From Copromyces sp. CBS 386.78 (taxonomy: Eukaryota > Ascomycota > Sordariomycetes > Sordariales > Sordariaceae): a stretch of DNA of 64,000 nucleotides. Both the position numbers and the translations under genes were made by a program. Shown here piece by piece: positions 1 to 12,600 of this stretch (positions are counted from its first letter, which is position 1; each line of letters begins with the position of its first letter). Location of the stretch: contig MU839113.1 in the NCBI GenBank assembly GCA_030685235.1, positions 337,098 through 401,097 on the forward strand. The letters are read 5' to 3'. The notes beneath the pieces were generated by a model that was not told the DNA's origin, searched no databases, and saw nothing but the letters and a program-made list of their open reading frames with translations.

Positions 1-764
1 AACTATCGTATTTTTAATAAGTAAATTGGTACGATACAATTATAATCCTAGTCCTGCCTATTTAATAGTTAACGAGAAAGTAATATAATACTTTCGAACT
101 ACTAAGATTTAAGTATTATATTTCGGCGGTAGCGACCGATTGGAGATAACCTTAGATACTTTATTTACAAATAATTTAAGCGATCGAAAAAACTTATAAG
201 GTTTTACGATTAAATTCTATAATAGTTTAATTTACTAGGGTATAATTAAATAAACCGCTATCGTAACCTTAATAATAAAGGTAAAATTATACGCAATTAA
301 AAGGGTGGCTAAGGAAACCCTATTTATAATGCGGTTAATATCCGTTCTAGGGGTAAGGCTATTAAAAGATCCTATCCCTATTCTATAATACAATAATAAG
401 TAGACTATTAAGGCGCTTACAAAAGAAACTCCTACCTTTAGTACTAAAATAAAATATATAAATATTTATAAATATTGGTTAAGGGAGGAGATCGTTATTA
501 AAAAGACGTTTAAGATCGAATATTTAAATACGAAATTAATATTAGTAAATAAATTAATAAAAGTACTAGATATTCTAAAGTATAAAAGGTTTAAAGAGCT
601 TTTAGGTATAGTAAAAAGATTACCCTGAAAGAAGGATAATCCGGGACTAGAAGAGATCGATCCAAACGATTTAGATGAGAAATTAGGTTTGAATATATAA
701 GAAATCTATAAATAATTTTATTTTTAACTTCAAAATAGGTAAAAGAGGTTTGCAAGTAAGGGGG
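1..764 (+). mobile_element. RIP-mutated internal 3' region of LTR retrotransposon X (left copy, truncated by window edge)
   Basis: AT-rich sequence with stops in all frames and no ORF of 60 codons or more. TA dinucleotides replace CA/TG, as expected after RIP. It ends in a purine-rich tract (about 752-764, GCAAGTAAGGGGG) directly before an LTR, so the element reads on the plus strand and this is its 3' internal part. Positions 52-764 (713 bp) align end to end with the reverse complement of 47352-48064 (also 713 bp), which is the second copy. The coding content cannot be recognised here. Confidence 0.8.
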
Positions 765-942
765 TGTATTAAATTGTAGGGTGGAGATCTCAATTAGATA
801 AGGCGAGTCCCAATCACCTAATTAAGGTCTTAGCATTTCCGGGATACCCGAATACCCCCCAGACCTTCTGGAGCGGATTAGTTATATAGCTAGTTTCTAG
901 ACAGTTCAATTAACCAGATCACACACTAGTAAATCTGATACA
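765..942 (+). repeat. LTR of retrotransposon X, left copy (3' LTR)
   Basis: A 178 bp segment starting TGTATTA and ending TGATACA, the TG...CA form of LTR ends. It is preceded by a polypurine tract and followed by ordinary GC-balanced DNA. Its reverse complement is recognisably the same as 47177-47351. It is only moderately RIP-mutated: the core near 868-900 still carries the shared block ACCCCCCAGACC. No target-site duplication can be tested because the 5' end lies outside the window. Confidence 0.8.
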
Positions 943-1440
943 ACCCGCCCCTCTGTGGCGCAATGGGTCACCATCACCAGCCACACTTGATCTCCAAGTG
1001 GCTGGTGAAATTCCATTCGAGACCTCTCCAAACTGCCGTTTCCTTCAGTTGCAACGCCAATTTTCCGGTTTCACCTTCCCCGAGAAGCACCTATAAGAAT
1101 AGTTTCTAAAATACCTAGTCTACATAGGCTACACTGCTTGGACCCTCTACTGAGTGGTTTGACTTCACAATTGGCAAGTGCATGTATCATGATGTTCTGG
1201 CTTATTATTCGGCCCTGCCCGTGGAGATTGAGAACAGGCAAGCGTTCCTGCCGTGCTCAGTGGACCACTGCAGTGTTAATTTCCTCCTCTTCCTTTCCTT
1301 TGACAATAAACCTGTAACCTACTACCATCGCTTGAAGTTTCAATCCATCACACTACACCATCTGGCCGACCTCCCGGTGTTCCCAGACATCAATCAACAG
1401 TGACTTTGCCGTCAGGACCGCGCAGTGTACTGACCATCTG
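943..1440. other. Intergenic, 3' flank of the first Hsp70-like gene
   Basis: Normal-composition DNA between the LTR and the stop codon of the minus-strand Hsp70-like gene. The open frame at 1182-1403 has no recognisable protein features and I see no convincing gene. The composition change at about 943 is sharp. Confidence 0.5.
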
Positions 1441-3805
1441 TTATCCCCGGTATTGCACATTAACCTCTCGCTCGATCGTATCGTTACCGACTCTTAACGA
1501 CCATTTGGGCTCGCCCTCAAATTTCATCATCAACCGCAAGTTGTTCATGCGGCGGTGGACGTTGCCCATCGAATCCCAAATTTGTGGCAACTCGGTCCAA
1601 GGAACGTGGATGTCATAGTTGATGGTGCACAGATGTTGGACAGACCCCGTTTGGTCTCTCCTCACAGGTGGATTCTCAGCATCGCTGGTCATGATGTATA
1701 GTTCCACGTTCCTCAGGTTGTCCGGAGTGCGGATGTACTTGTAGAATTCATATTCTACCGGCTCTCGGTTATCCACCGGCTCGTTCTACACCAGTCTTGT
1801 CAGCACTTGGATTCCCTTGGAGAGTCCTCGCACCCTTGGAGCTTTCCATACCTGTTTGAGGTACCAGAACATCCTATAGACCATTTCCTTGCCATCGGGA
1901 TTCGTGTAACATCGGTCTATTGACCGGTCCAGAGGTGGATTCACTCTTTCGACGGGACAGCCAAGCTCGACACCGTAGCTGAACCTGGCTACTCGCGAGA
2001 CGACTGAAGGCAGTGTCGGGATGGTGTCGGATGCCCCCTTCAAGACAGCAATCACAGCTCCTCTTGCTACAGCCGACCATCTGCGTCAGGATTCAAGGTC
2101 AGTCAACAGCCCGTCTAATGCATGAGGGGTTCTACTCTGGGTCACTGATGGGGTTCATACGCTCGTTTTGGCTGCAGTACGTTATGATGCTGTCCATTGA
2201 GCTGATTGTACAAGTAGGGCGAACCACCAAGACCGCCAACCAGAAGAATATTCTGTGCATCGATTGTTAGCCATAGAGACAACGTCCTCCGTTGATTCCA
2301 AGCTTACCTTTGGGCCGTCTCCGTATTTCTCCCGGATCAGGGCTATCTGCTCAGCAATGAGGGTCCGAATACCCGTGAAGGTCTTGTGGAAGAAAAATTC
2401 GACAGTATCTCTGTAAAGCAGTCAGTTCATTCCCCCATTCAGTACTGCGGAAAATGTACCTCTACTTACTTGGGAACAGGGAATCTGTCTGTAGTGCCTT
2501 TGAACATCTTTGAGAGCCTTGAGAAGACCCTGGGTGGAGGCCTGATCACAAATGTGTCTTGAGTCTCTCTGCCACTGAAGGTTCGCTTCATAGTGTGCTC
2601 CCACTCGTCGTTCATAAATAGGCGAAAGTCATTGGCCTCGACCTTTCCAAATTTGAGACCGGATTTATCCTTTATCCAGTCCTCGAATGCGGTGTCTACG
2701 AGGAAAGCACCACAAAGTTTGCCTGTAAGCACCACTGTTAGTGGATATACCTATCATCAGATTCGACCGTTTCCTTACCGTCTCCTTTAACAGCTTCCTT
2801 GACCTGGAAAGGGTCGGTCGAAGTCACCTCGTAGCTAATGATGTCCTAGCCGAAAAGTTAGTCGAGTTTGATACGACGACGACGATGGAACCAAGAGCCA
2901 CACAACGTACCACCGTGCCACCGCCACAGTCACAAACGACAAAGGTCTCTCCGACCTCGATGTCCGGATGATTCCTTCGTTCATATAATGTTGACAAGGC
3001 TGCAGCTTCCGGCTCTTCAACCAAGATGAGCTTTGTTTCGCCAATTCTCCTTCTCTCCTCAATACCCGCCCTTCTAGCCGCCTCCTTCAGTCTTTCTCGC
3101 GCATATGCCGGCCAGATAGCGGGCACAGTCACAGCGACCTTCAAAGGCAACGTATCGATACTAGGGAACTCACGTCTGATATCTTGCAGCGTGTGATCCC
3201 ATATTTGCTTGAGAAATTCCCCAATCAGGGTGACTACGCCCTCTCCCCAGGATTCTGGAAGCATCTCCAGTTGTTGACGCGCCCGTCCCAAATACCGTGA
3301 GTTGCGGACATCTTCTTGGGCGTCTTGATGGTTGAGCAGCAGCAGCTTGAACCAGCGAATTGGATCGTGGTTTCTGGGAATCAAATAACCCCAGTCACCC
3401 GTCCCAAGGTCGACTTGGGTGGGAATCTGCACCTCATCTCGCAGGCTGGAGTCGATGGAAGGCCAGCCTGTCACATCATGGATAATCTCTGGGTCGTCCG
3501 AGTAGGCCCATGAAGCCCCCGAGTAGCTGGATTGAGTTAACCCACAGAAACAGGAACCAGCTCTTACAATGACCCGAGGATGTTACTTACGTTGTTCCGA
3601 AGTCAATCCCAATTGCAATGTACCTCTGAGGACGGTCTCGCCTTGGTCGTGATCGGTCGTGGGATGCTGATACTGCTGGTCTCGAGGATTGGGGAGCAAA
3701 TTGGCCGTGCCCGTAACTTGATTGATAAGGCGGTGCTGGGCTAGGAGGGTACTCCAAGGAGCCGAACATTCTCGCAGCGTGTAGGGGAGGGCTTCTTGAC
3801 GACAT
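1441..3805 (-). CDS. Hsp70-like actin-fold ATPase, module copy 1
   Basis: Exons, read 3805 to 1441: 3805-3591, 3526-2911, 2845-2779, 2722-2470, 2410-2308, 2252-2161, 2080-1852, 1785-1441. All introns are GT-AG and the sum is 1920 nt (639 aa). A disordered N-terminus (about 1-60) precedes the phosphate-1 motif GIDFGTT (about 66-72), followed by YSG. Phosphate-2 is CDCGGGTVD (about 270-278) and the adenosine motif is VGGLGGSPYL (about 422-431), then WSAVARGAV and SRVARFSYGVELG. These are nucleotide-binding-domain motifs of divergent Hsp70 relatives (HSPA12-like and fungal Hsp70-like proteins). There is no canonical substrate-binding domain or EEVD tail, so a classic chaperone role is doubtful. 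ATP binding is likely because key loops are intact. It is divergent from the GTPase gene at 4633, with 827 bp between, suggesting a shared promoter. Target and pathway are unknown. Confidence 0.85.
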
Positions 3806-4632
3806 TTTGGACTACGTACTCGGATCAGCGACTTTCATTTCACTTCAACATAACACCTTGCTCTTTATACGACCAAATTAGAGATAGACAGAGGACTGTC
3901 CGTCTTAAGTCAGAGTTCTCTGTTGGAATAGCTCGATGCCGTTGCTTGATCAAAGGCAAACCATGGCGGGGATATACAACCCACCCTCGGCGAAAATCAC
4001 CTTTCTTATTTTTCTTTTCTTAGATGCCAGAGCCTTGTCGCTCTGGCCGAAGACGCTACTGCTGCCTTCCACAACCAGCTCGCGCGCTGGTTGTTACCCC
4101 TCACCACCTCCGCCCCAAAGATGGGCATGAGGCTGAGAACCAGAGCCCATGATTGGGGAGGCGCCTGCAATGGTTGCCTTCTTTGAGCGGGCTTATCGCC
4201 ATACGCACTTTGGACTTTACTAATACTTTCTCACTTGGCCCAATGACTCATACGATGCGTGTCGATATTGAGTCGGCAGTGAAACCGTGGCTGTTCATTT
4301 GAACATCTAGCCCGTGTTCGGGCATCGTTGGGCGTGAACGGCTGAAAGATCGTGCATCACAAACAGACGCTTGGCTGGCGTCTACACAGCCTGATCATGG
4401 CAGGACGACATCGAGTAGGTATCTGGAGGCGAGTCAAGAGTTTGGCCACAGGGTTAGTCTCTTCGTTCGCAATAACGACATCTCGTACCCGAACCATACA
4501 TGCGCAGAGGAGCACCCGGCCTGGTAGAGTTAGACATCACATCAAATAGGGCTATTCGAGCTCCTACTCAATGGCATAGCGGCAAAAAGGATTTACTCAA
4601 AGGTCATACATCATCAGTACACTTCAGCCAAC
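3806..4632. promoter_or_regulatory. Shared divergent promoter region, module copy 1
   Basis: An 827 bp head-to-head spacer between the Hsp70-like gene (minus) and the GTPase gene (plus). The open frames inside it (for example 4352-4549) lack protein-like features. No specific operator was recognised. Bidirectional function is inferred from the geometry, which recurs at 12952-13644. Confidence 0.5.
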
Positions 4633-5745
4633 ATGGTGACAAGAAGGGATCCCCGTACGGACGGAATGGTGTTAGTAATGGGCGTCACCGGGGCTGGAAA
4701 GAGCACCTTCATCAACACACTCAAACCGCATTCCGTTCAAGTTGGTCATGATCTTGAATCAAGTAAGTGAAATCATCAACGTTACCCACCAGGCAAAACT
4801 TCACTAACCAATTTTAACCAACCACAAGTTCGAGCGCCTCCCCAGGCCGTCCAGATGTTCCTCGATGAAGACGAGCACCTCTCCGTCACCGTCGTAGACA
4901 CGCCAGGCTTCGACGACACCTGGCGCTCGGACGCAGAAATCCTCGCCGAGATCACCGAGTATCTCGCTACACAATACGCTTTAAGGATCCCGCTCAAGGG
5001 CATCATATACTTGCACCCCATCTGCGAGAACAGGATGAAGGGCTCTGCCCGCAAGTACTTTGATATGTTCCGACTCTTGTGCGGCGACCAGGCGCTCAAG
5101 AACGTCATGCTCGTCACCACTCGCTGGGATACCGTCGGCCAAGCGCCCGACCGGATAGGCGAGGCGCTGCGGCGCGAGCAAGACCTGCTGGACAATTGGT
5201 GGAAGCCGATGTTGAGACAGGGCGCTAGTTCCGCGCAGTTCAAGGGGACCAGAGCGTCGGCTGAGGCGATGGTGCTTGAGCTGGTGAGGGATCGGGACGA
5301 TGTGGTGTTAGATGTCCAACGAGAGCTCGTGGATGGGCATAAGAAAGTTGGGGAGACTACAGTGGGGATGCCGTTTATGAATCAGCTGGATAGTGACATT
5401 GTCAAGTGGAAGAGGGTGCTGGCGAAGGCTGACGAGGATTTGGCGCAGGCGAAGGAAAGGGAGAGAGAGCTGCGCAGTCAGGGGCTGAGGGGCGATGCGA
5501 TGAAAGACTTGGAGGACCATGTCAGGTTGTTGAAGAAGAGAAGAAGAGAGGCGGAGAAGGTCGTGAAACAGTTGGAGACTACTCAAAAGAAGATTCAGGT
5601 CAAGGTAGGTGAGAAAGTGAAGCTGCAAGTGGGAGAAAAGATATCGTCCTTGGGAGGAAGAATTGACCCCGTGTCAATTGGGATAGCAGTGTTCGCCGCG
5701 GTGTTGAACATCACTCTCACCGTTGTGAAGTTCGCGGTCATGTAA
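4633..5745 (+). CDS. AIG1/IMAP-like P-loop GTPase, module copy 1
   Basis: Exons 4633-4762 and 4829-5745 (GT-AG) total 1047 nt, 348 aa. G1/P-loop is GVTGAGKST (17-25), G3 is DTPGFDDT (67-74), and TTRWD (about 140-144) takes the G4 place instead of a plain NKxD. This fits fungal AIG1/GIMAP-like septin-related GTPases. A long charged, probably coiled-coil stretch (about 225-310) follows. The last ~27 residues are hydrophobic (GIAVFAAVLNITLTVVKFAVM region), resembling a C-terminal membrane anchor. The start is the first ATG giving an intact P-loop after splicing. Its closest relative in the window is the GTPase at 13645-14640, which shares the intron position and phase. Biological role unknown. 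Membrane association and coupling to the divergent Hsp70-like gene are inference. Confidence 0.85.
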
Positions 5746-6525
5746 GATCCCATGGTACGTCTACGAAACACACATAACGAGTGCTCTCGCTCTACGAAGT
5801 AAGATACGGAAAAGCAAGGCCATAGAATCGAAATAACCTGCGATGTTGAGCAAAGCAGGGTGTATTAATGTGTTCGTTGTGTCCGAATCACTACTGCTAT
5901 GGCCATTCAGACACACACAATTGTGTGACATCTAGGCATCGTGAATGGGTTTAAGCCAGACTTTCATGGAATCTTCCAGGGTGATCTGTAAAGAAAAACA
6001 GACCAGAACAAGAGAAAATCAGGCTGGAACGCGGATACCCGAGGACAGGCAGAGACGCCGGGGCCATGGTCAGCGTGGCTTGGGTCGAGACTTGGTGGCA
6101 TGATGCCGCCCTACATTTCCTTCACACCAAGTTGAAGACCGATAAACAAGGGAATGGGCGGACAGGCACTGGCTCCTCGATATTCCCCTCTTTCTGCCTG
6201 ACGATAATGTAGTAACACTGTGCCAGGTGCCTTCTAGACCACTGACCAAGGCCGAGGCTGTGGGGGCTGAGAGTATCTCGAGGTGCTTAGCTTCATACCT
6301 TCCTTCCAACCATAACTTTCCGTTGGCATTCATCCTCCCATGTATGCATGGTTTTCTTTGAAAGTTACACTCTCAGAACGTTAGGCCCCGATACGGTTTA
6401 TCCCAAATTTTTCCCTGCGCCAGAAAGCCCGTCTTCGGTCCGCCATCACCATCCGACACTTAGGTCTATCGGAGTGTCTCTTATCACTCTTCTACGGTTT
6501 CTTTTCGAATCACTTTTGAAGAACG
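5746..6525. other. Intergenic, 3' of GTPase 1 and 5' of the polyQ protein gene
   Basis: 780 bp of normal composition. Short open frames on both strands (for example 6070-6333 minus) show no domain or codon signal. Nothing specific was recognised. It should hold the 3' UTR of the GTPase and the promoter of the gene at 6526. Confidence 0.5.
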
Positions 6526-9270
6526 ATGGGTAACAATCACTACCCTCCTAACTCTTCCCAGGTAGCCGCTTCGCCTGGCCGGTTTGCACCGCACCCTGCT
6601 CCTCCCGTTGCTACAGTCAGCCTTTCTACCACCAGTCCAAACTGGGGACACGACGATGCTGGTCGTCGTCATCGCAGTTTTGACACGCCTAGAAACCGAG
6701 CTGTCCCTTTGTTACCGGCACTCTCATCTACAAAGAAGACATCACTCGTCAAAAGATTTATCAACCACTTTAACAATAGTGCCAACCACCTCTCCATGAG
6801 GTCAGAAAGCAGGCTTGATAATCCGGACGACGGCTTTGACCGCACCGGCAATGGAGGTTTCTACCTCCCAGAGTCGAAGGTCGATACGGTGGTAGAGGTA
6901 TTAGCCTCATCAATCACAAACAGCACACAGTCACCGGGATCGGCCATACATCACAAACAACTACCATTGCCTCCTCCGAGAGCTCCAACGGCTCCTCCAA
7001 TGTTTGGAACATTCGACACTGAGCGGCCACTTCCTGTAGATGGAGGCACTGCCCGGAAGGGAATGTCCCTTGATTTAAGTCTGGTTTCTTCAACGGTCTC
7101 TCGTCCCGTTCTCATGTCGCAGCTTTCGGACAAACCATCTCTTGGTAACCGGGCTCTCGGAAAGGATGCTTCACCTACCGAAACCATTCCACTCTCGAGC
7201 ATACCAAGATCTTTCGGCACTCAACTTCAAGAAACACAAGGAACCGAGCAAACGATGGTAGCCGCGGGAACTATACGAGTACTTGACCAAACACTACGGC
7301 AATCGCCTCAACATTTCCAGCAAAACCAATGCCTCCGCTCTCAGTCCGTTCCTTACACCGAGTTTCATTTCAACCCTGTATCAGGGCAGACCCCCAATTT
7401 AACCACGTACCACACGAATAACAAAAGATCATCAGCTCTCTATCCTAGCAATAACTCTGCAACCAGCAGCCCCGTCAGTCCCTCTTCTACTACATACGGC
7501 AGCAGTGATATCCCCAAGAGGAAGAAGTTGCCTCCATCGCAGCCCTCAAAACTTCAGCAACAACAACAACAACAACAACGCCCTCAACAGCAAACCCAAC
7601 AGCATCAACAACCGCAACAAGATCAACGGCCATCACACAGCCGAAGACAGAGCCAACTGAACCAAGCCCCTGTCTTCCAAGAACTGGAAAACTGCAATAT
7701 CTTGCTCGAATCCGAACTCATATCCGAGAGACAGCGAAGTGCCAACCTCCAGAACGAGAACTCAAACCTCCAGAACCAGATTGACGACCTCCGCGATCTA
7801 CTGGATGAACTGAACCAGCCACAAGAGTCAGCCAACCACGGGTCTGGAGCGGCAGCGGGTAATTTCCTGCAGGGCAGCGAGGTCCGGCAGCGATGGAAGA
7901 CGTTGGGGTGGAAGATACGACAATTTATTCATGCTGTATCTAGCGGGACGGAAATAGGGGATCATCATGGCGGTGTTGAAGATTACGAAGGTAGTGCGGA
8001 TGGCGGTGGTGGTGGTGGTGGTGCTGACGATGGCAATGGTGGCAGTAGTAGATGGGGCCAACTATCGAGTGAACAAGCTGTTCTTGGGCGTCAACAGCAA
8101 CAGAAGCAGTCAAGGCAGGGACCGGGGGTTCAATCGTCGTCAAAGACCCCGACAACCAATGCCAATGACATCTTGCGATCTATCACTCCTCATTACCGTA
8201 CGCTGCTAGCGATGAAGGATGGCCGGCAATTGTTGGCTGAAGCAGCGATCTGGTCTCTTTTGGTAAAGGAGGTGTTTGGCACAAGGGAGACGGCTAGCTG
8301 GATGCATTGGGCTGGGACGTTGTCTGGTCATTTGCGGGTTATGGGTAAGTTCCATTCTTTAGGTTCCCTTCTTTCCTCGTGGTACTTGGCAGTCTGGTTT
8401 CCCTCTTTGAGAGTTGACGAAGACTGACGATCAACAAAAACAAATCCAGTAGCAGAAGGCTTCCAACGCGGCAACCACCAAAACTCCAAAGAATTCCACC
8501 GCTGGCGTTGCCACACCGCCAGCTTTCTCGCCACACTCCCCAGCGAAGGCGACGTGCGAGCCCACGCAGAGCTCGTAGTCCAAAGACTCGAGCATACCCT
8601 CTGGTACACTCTCACTGGCGGCGGCGGCAGCGGTCCGACGGGTACCGGTAACAAATCCAAAGCATTCCGCGGCGGCGGCGGCAGCCGGGGCAAGGTTGGT
8701 AATCTCAACAACCTCCGTTCCGGACTCGTAGAAATAGTCCTCTCCGCCATTCAGTTCGACAAGGATCTCTGCCAACAGCAAGCATTTTGGTACTGCCAGT
8801 ATCCGACAAGTACTACAGGCAGGGACAAAAACGGCACCACACGCTTCGATCCTCAACAGATGGAAGCTCTGAACGGAGACAGCAAAAGTGTCGGTTCGGG
8901 AGCCGTAGTAACGTTGATGGTTTCTCCGATGCTAGTCAAAGCAGGCGACTCCTACGGCAAAGGGTATGACGTGTCGGAGACGATGGAGAAGAGCGTGGTG
9001 CATGTGGTGAGTAAGTATTGGGAAGATAACGGGTATTCACCGCCGCCGTCGCCGTCGCCGGCTCCGACATCGTCGAGGAGCAGAGGTAGAGGTATGAGCT
9101 TAACGGGCATTTATAGAGCTCCGTCTTCAAGGTCAGGGAGGATGCATGTCGGCGGGCCACCGGCGGGGAAAATGAAGGAGGGGAAGAAGGGAAAGGGGAA
9201 GAAATTTTGGGGCGGGTTGAAAAGGAGGACTGCGTTTAAGGTTACAAGGTCTGACATGTATGATGACTGA
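6526..9270 (+). CDS. Uncharacterised polyQ / coiled-coil fungal protein
   Basis: Two exons, 6526-8344 and 8450-9270 (GT-AG, 105 nt intron), make 879 aa. The N-terminal ~340 residues are Ser/Pro-rich and probably disordered. A glutamine tract lies at about 343-370 (CAA repeats near 7554-7640). A Leu/Glu/Asn-rich coiled coil follows at about 380-435, then an acidic glycine-rich linker (about 485-510). The more conserved-looking part begins near residue 549 (ITPHYRTLLAMKDGRQLL) and runs across the intron to about residue 790. The C-terminus is very basic (KMKEGKKGKGKK). I do not recognise a named domain. It lies between the two Hsp70-like/GTPase modules; whether it belongs to them is open. Confidence 0.75.
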
Positions 9271-9663
9271 TGGGGAGGGAGTTGGTCTAGAGGGATGCTT
9301 TGATGAATAATCCTGGTTTATATTGAAGAAAATGACTTGACTCCGTATTTGGTTGTGTGAACTGGAAGTGAGGATAGCTTTAAATGCTTGTACATAGGTA
9401 ATCGCATGCAAGAGAATTTCCAGGAACTCTTAACCACCTCGAGTGAGTACTTTTAGGACGCCAACAAGAAGAGGTCGTATATTCCTCGTGGATTGAAGGG
9501 GAAGTAGGTACGAATGCATGAATCTCGTGAATGAAAGGAGAAGCAGAACAGAAACTGCCATTGCTGAATGAGACGACGCCCTCCTAGTGGGCCAAATGAA
9601 TACCGTCTTGTCCAATACCTCGCTCTTGGGGCTGATGAGAAACAGCTCTTGCGTCAATTACCA
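9271..9663. other. Convergent intergenic spacer
   Basis: 393 bp between the stop of the plus-strand polyQ protein gene and the stop of the minus-strand chimeric Hsp70-like gene. It presumably carries both 3' UTRs. No repeat or RNA gene was seen. Confidence 0.5.
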
Positions 9664-12600
9664 TTAGCTTGCCTCGTCATGGCCGCCAGTATGCGCGGCC
9701 AAGACAACGTGGCATTTAGCCACGACTTGTTCGTTGCCGTCGGTCATTTGGACTAGGCCTGGACGTATAACAAGTGCCACAGTCGGCTCAGGGCCAACTT
9801 TAGGGAAAATACAAAAGCGTTCTGGTTCCATCTTGTGTATGTCGAATGCAAGATCAGTTGATAGGTAGGGATCCATCTCGTGTGTGTCGAATGTAAAACG
9901 AATTGATCGCCAGGGATGATATTCGCACCACCATTCGTCCAACATTTCGTCGAGGTATTTACCAAGCCGTAATAGATCTGACAGAAAACCAGAAATATAT
10001 GGAGGTACTTTGTTCAGAAAAGCGGCCTCAATACGCAGATCAAGCCCAATCTGTTTGGTAAGATAATCTGCCGTCAACTCCATATCGTTGTTGCATAGAG
10101 GCCATTTTTGGTTCTTCGTTCTGATGACTCCACAAGCCATTATGTGGCTCCAAGTCACTGCCTCCGCCAACACTAATAACCAACTCCTGAAAGTGGACCA
10201 ACTACTCATTGACCACACTCTTTCGGTCAAGTATTCATACTCTGGTAGAAAGTGTTGAACATACTCCCCAAATTCATTTTTTGTGATTTTCTTCCACCAT
10301 GCTTTCGCGTTCCGTAAGTTGCGAGAGACTTTGTCCGCTGTCTTGTTTGTATCGTCGCTACCATCTGCCGGACCCTGCGGAGTATCCATAGGTCTTGATC
10401 GTTTGAAGAATCCTGTTTTTTGTGGCTTGGAGCCGATGAATTTGAGGTAGTCTTCAACCAACCAGTCGCTGAATACCTGTACATTACCACACAGTATGTC
10501 CCAGGATGGCTTAACTTCCAAGATGCCTCTGTCAATGATTGAGGTGTTCTTGATAGAGGGACTTTGGGTGCCCTCTTTCGGCTGCGTAGCTTGAGTGCTT
10601 GGAATATGCTTGAGCTGGTCAGTTGTCGCTGAATCCCTGGACCGTGCTGGAGGGTCTCTTCTTCCATAATCATCTTCTTCCGACGAGTTACGGCCTTCTC
10701 CCCGGTTGTGGATGTTGCTCTTTCCTCCCTGGATCTTTATCTGTTCGTGCAGCAATTTATTCTTGTGAATCTGGATTGCCAATTCGCTCTCCAATCTTTT
10801 GTTCTCCTTCATGAGAGTGTCATTCTGGCGGATCTGAGTCGCCAATCCGCTCTCCAATCTTTTGTTGTCCTCCATGATGAGTGTCGTGTTCCTAGACCGT
10901 TCAGTAGCCTCTTGTTCTAGGGCTTTGATCTTCTCTTTGAGTCGTATGCTCTCCTCCTGGACATCTTGGACATCTTGGTGCTTTTTGTCTTCTTTTTCTC
11001 TGTCCCTCAGCATTTGTTCCATTCCCTGCATAAGCTCCTGGCTTCCTTGCCGTAAAATTTGGAATCTCAACCAGAGATCATCGGAGCTAGGAGTAGCAGC
11101 GTTGAACGTGTTGAGGCTGGTAGCCGGGCCACTCTCTGTTTTGGCAGTGGAATTGGACTGGCGCACCTCGGCGCGCTCTCCACGAGAATTTGCCGGTCGA
11201 GGAGAATATGTCTGGGCAGTGGCGACGGTGCTGATGGCAGAACGGTCGTGTCGTCCCACCAAGGCTGGAGCGCCTTGTCGGTTCAAAAGCATAATGACGG
11301 CACCTGTCACCACCGCCGACCATCTAGGAACGCCAGATGTTAGCTGGCAATATCATAAGTCGCACCCCAGACTGCAAACCTTCGATGGACTTATAAGATT
11401 AGGAACTTACGCTTGTGAGGGCTGCAAGATGTTTTGAAACTGGCTATGAAGTTGCGAATACAGATAGGGAGAAGCACCAAGACCTCCGACAAGGAAGACT
11501 TTCTGTTAAAGCGATATCAACAATATCAGTCAGTCGGTGTCAAAATATCGGTACTTCCTTACCCACTCTAGTTGACTTACTTTAGGGGTTTTGCCACATT
11601 GATTTTCAACAGCTTTCGAATTATCCGTGATAAGCTGCCTAATGCCAGAGTAGGTCTTTGCGAAAAATTGAGTGGCGGAGTCCCTTTCATTGTAAAACAG
11701 GATCAGCAAGAAATATTCTAACCAAAAAAGAAGGGGGGAGAAAAAAAAGGAAGAAAAAGAATTTGGAAGCGCTATCCACTTACTTTGGGATCTTGAGCTG
11801 TTCTGGACCGCCGTTTCCTGCGTTGGCAATGGATGCTTCCCGAGCATTCCTCCCGCTGAATGACCGTTTGATGGTGTATTCCCACTCGTGCTTAACATAG
11901 TTTTGAAACGCGCCGTCCGCCGTCCTGAGCTTGCGTTTGCTCCAGTTCTCAAAGCTCGTGTCGACGAGGAACCCTCCACAGAACTTGCCTGTTCAGCATG
12001 ATTTGAATCAGTTACTGCTGCTGAGGACTGTGAAGCAGTATGATGATCTTGCTTACCCTTGGTCTCTGTTATCCTTGCAACCTTGGTTGACGAGCACGAA
12101 GACGACTTGGAATAACCCGTTATATCCTAAGTAGGTACCCATGCCGTTAGCACGTTGGTGATTCTCCGTGAACATGACTGACCGAAGTAACTGATGTCCG
12201 CTAAAGGAAGGAGCGGTTTACTCACCACCATCCCGCCGCCGCAATCACAAACCAAAAAGGTATCATTGATCTCCACCTCTGGTGACATGTCCATGCCGTA
12301 TAGTGAATAGGTTGCCGCTGCATCGGCTTCGTCAAGCAAGGTAACCTTTGTCTGGCTGGAGAGCCTGTGACCACGAATTCCTTCTTTGGTTGCTGCTAAT
12401 AGCGTTTCACGCGCATAGTTTGGCCAACTCGCAGGAACTGTAACAGCGACCTTCAGTCGTTGTCTACCCACAGTGATTTGACGCTCGACATCACGAATGG
12501 TGTGTTCCCAAACTTGTTTGAAAAAGTCGGCAATCAGCTCATCGATCCCGCAGCCGGTGGCACCTTCATGCACTTGAAGTAGCTGTCTCATCGTATTTAA

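Noticed and set aside
1182..1618. Two overlapping short plus-strand frames next to the LTR
   Set aside because: No domain, no conserved start context, and partly antisense to the last exon of the Hsp70-like gene.
4352..4751. Plus-strand frames upstream of and over GTPase 1 exon 1
   Set aside because: The second runs through the true P-loop exon in another frame. The real frame gives GVTGAGKST.
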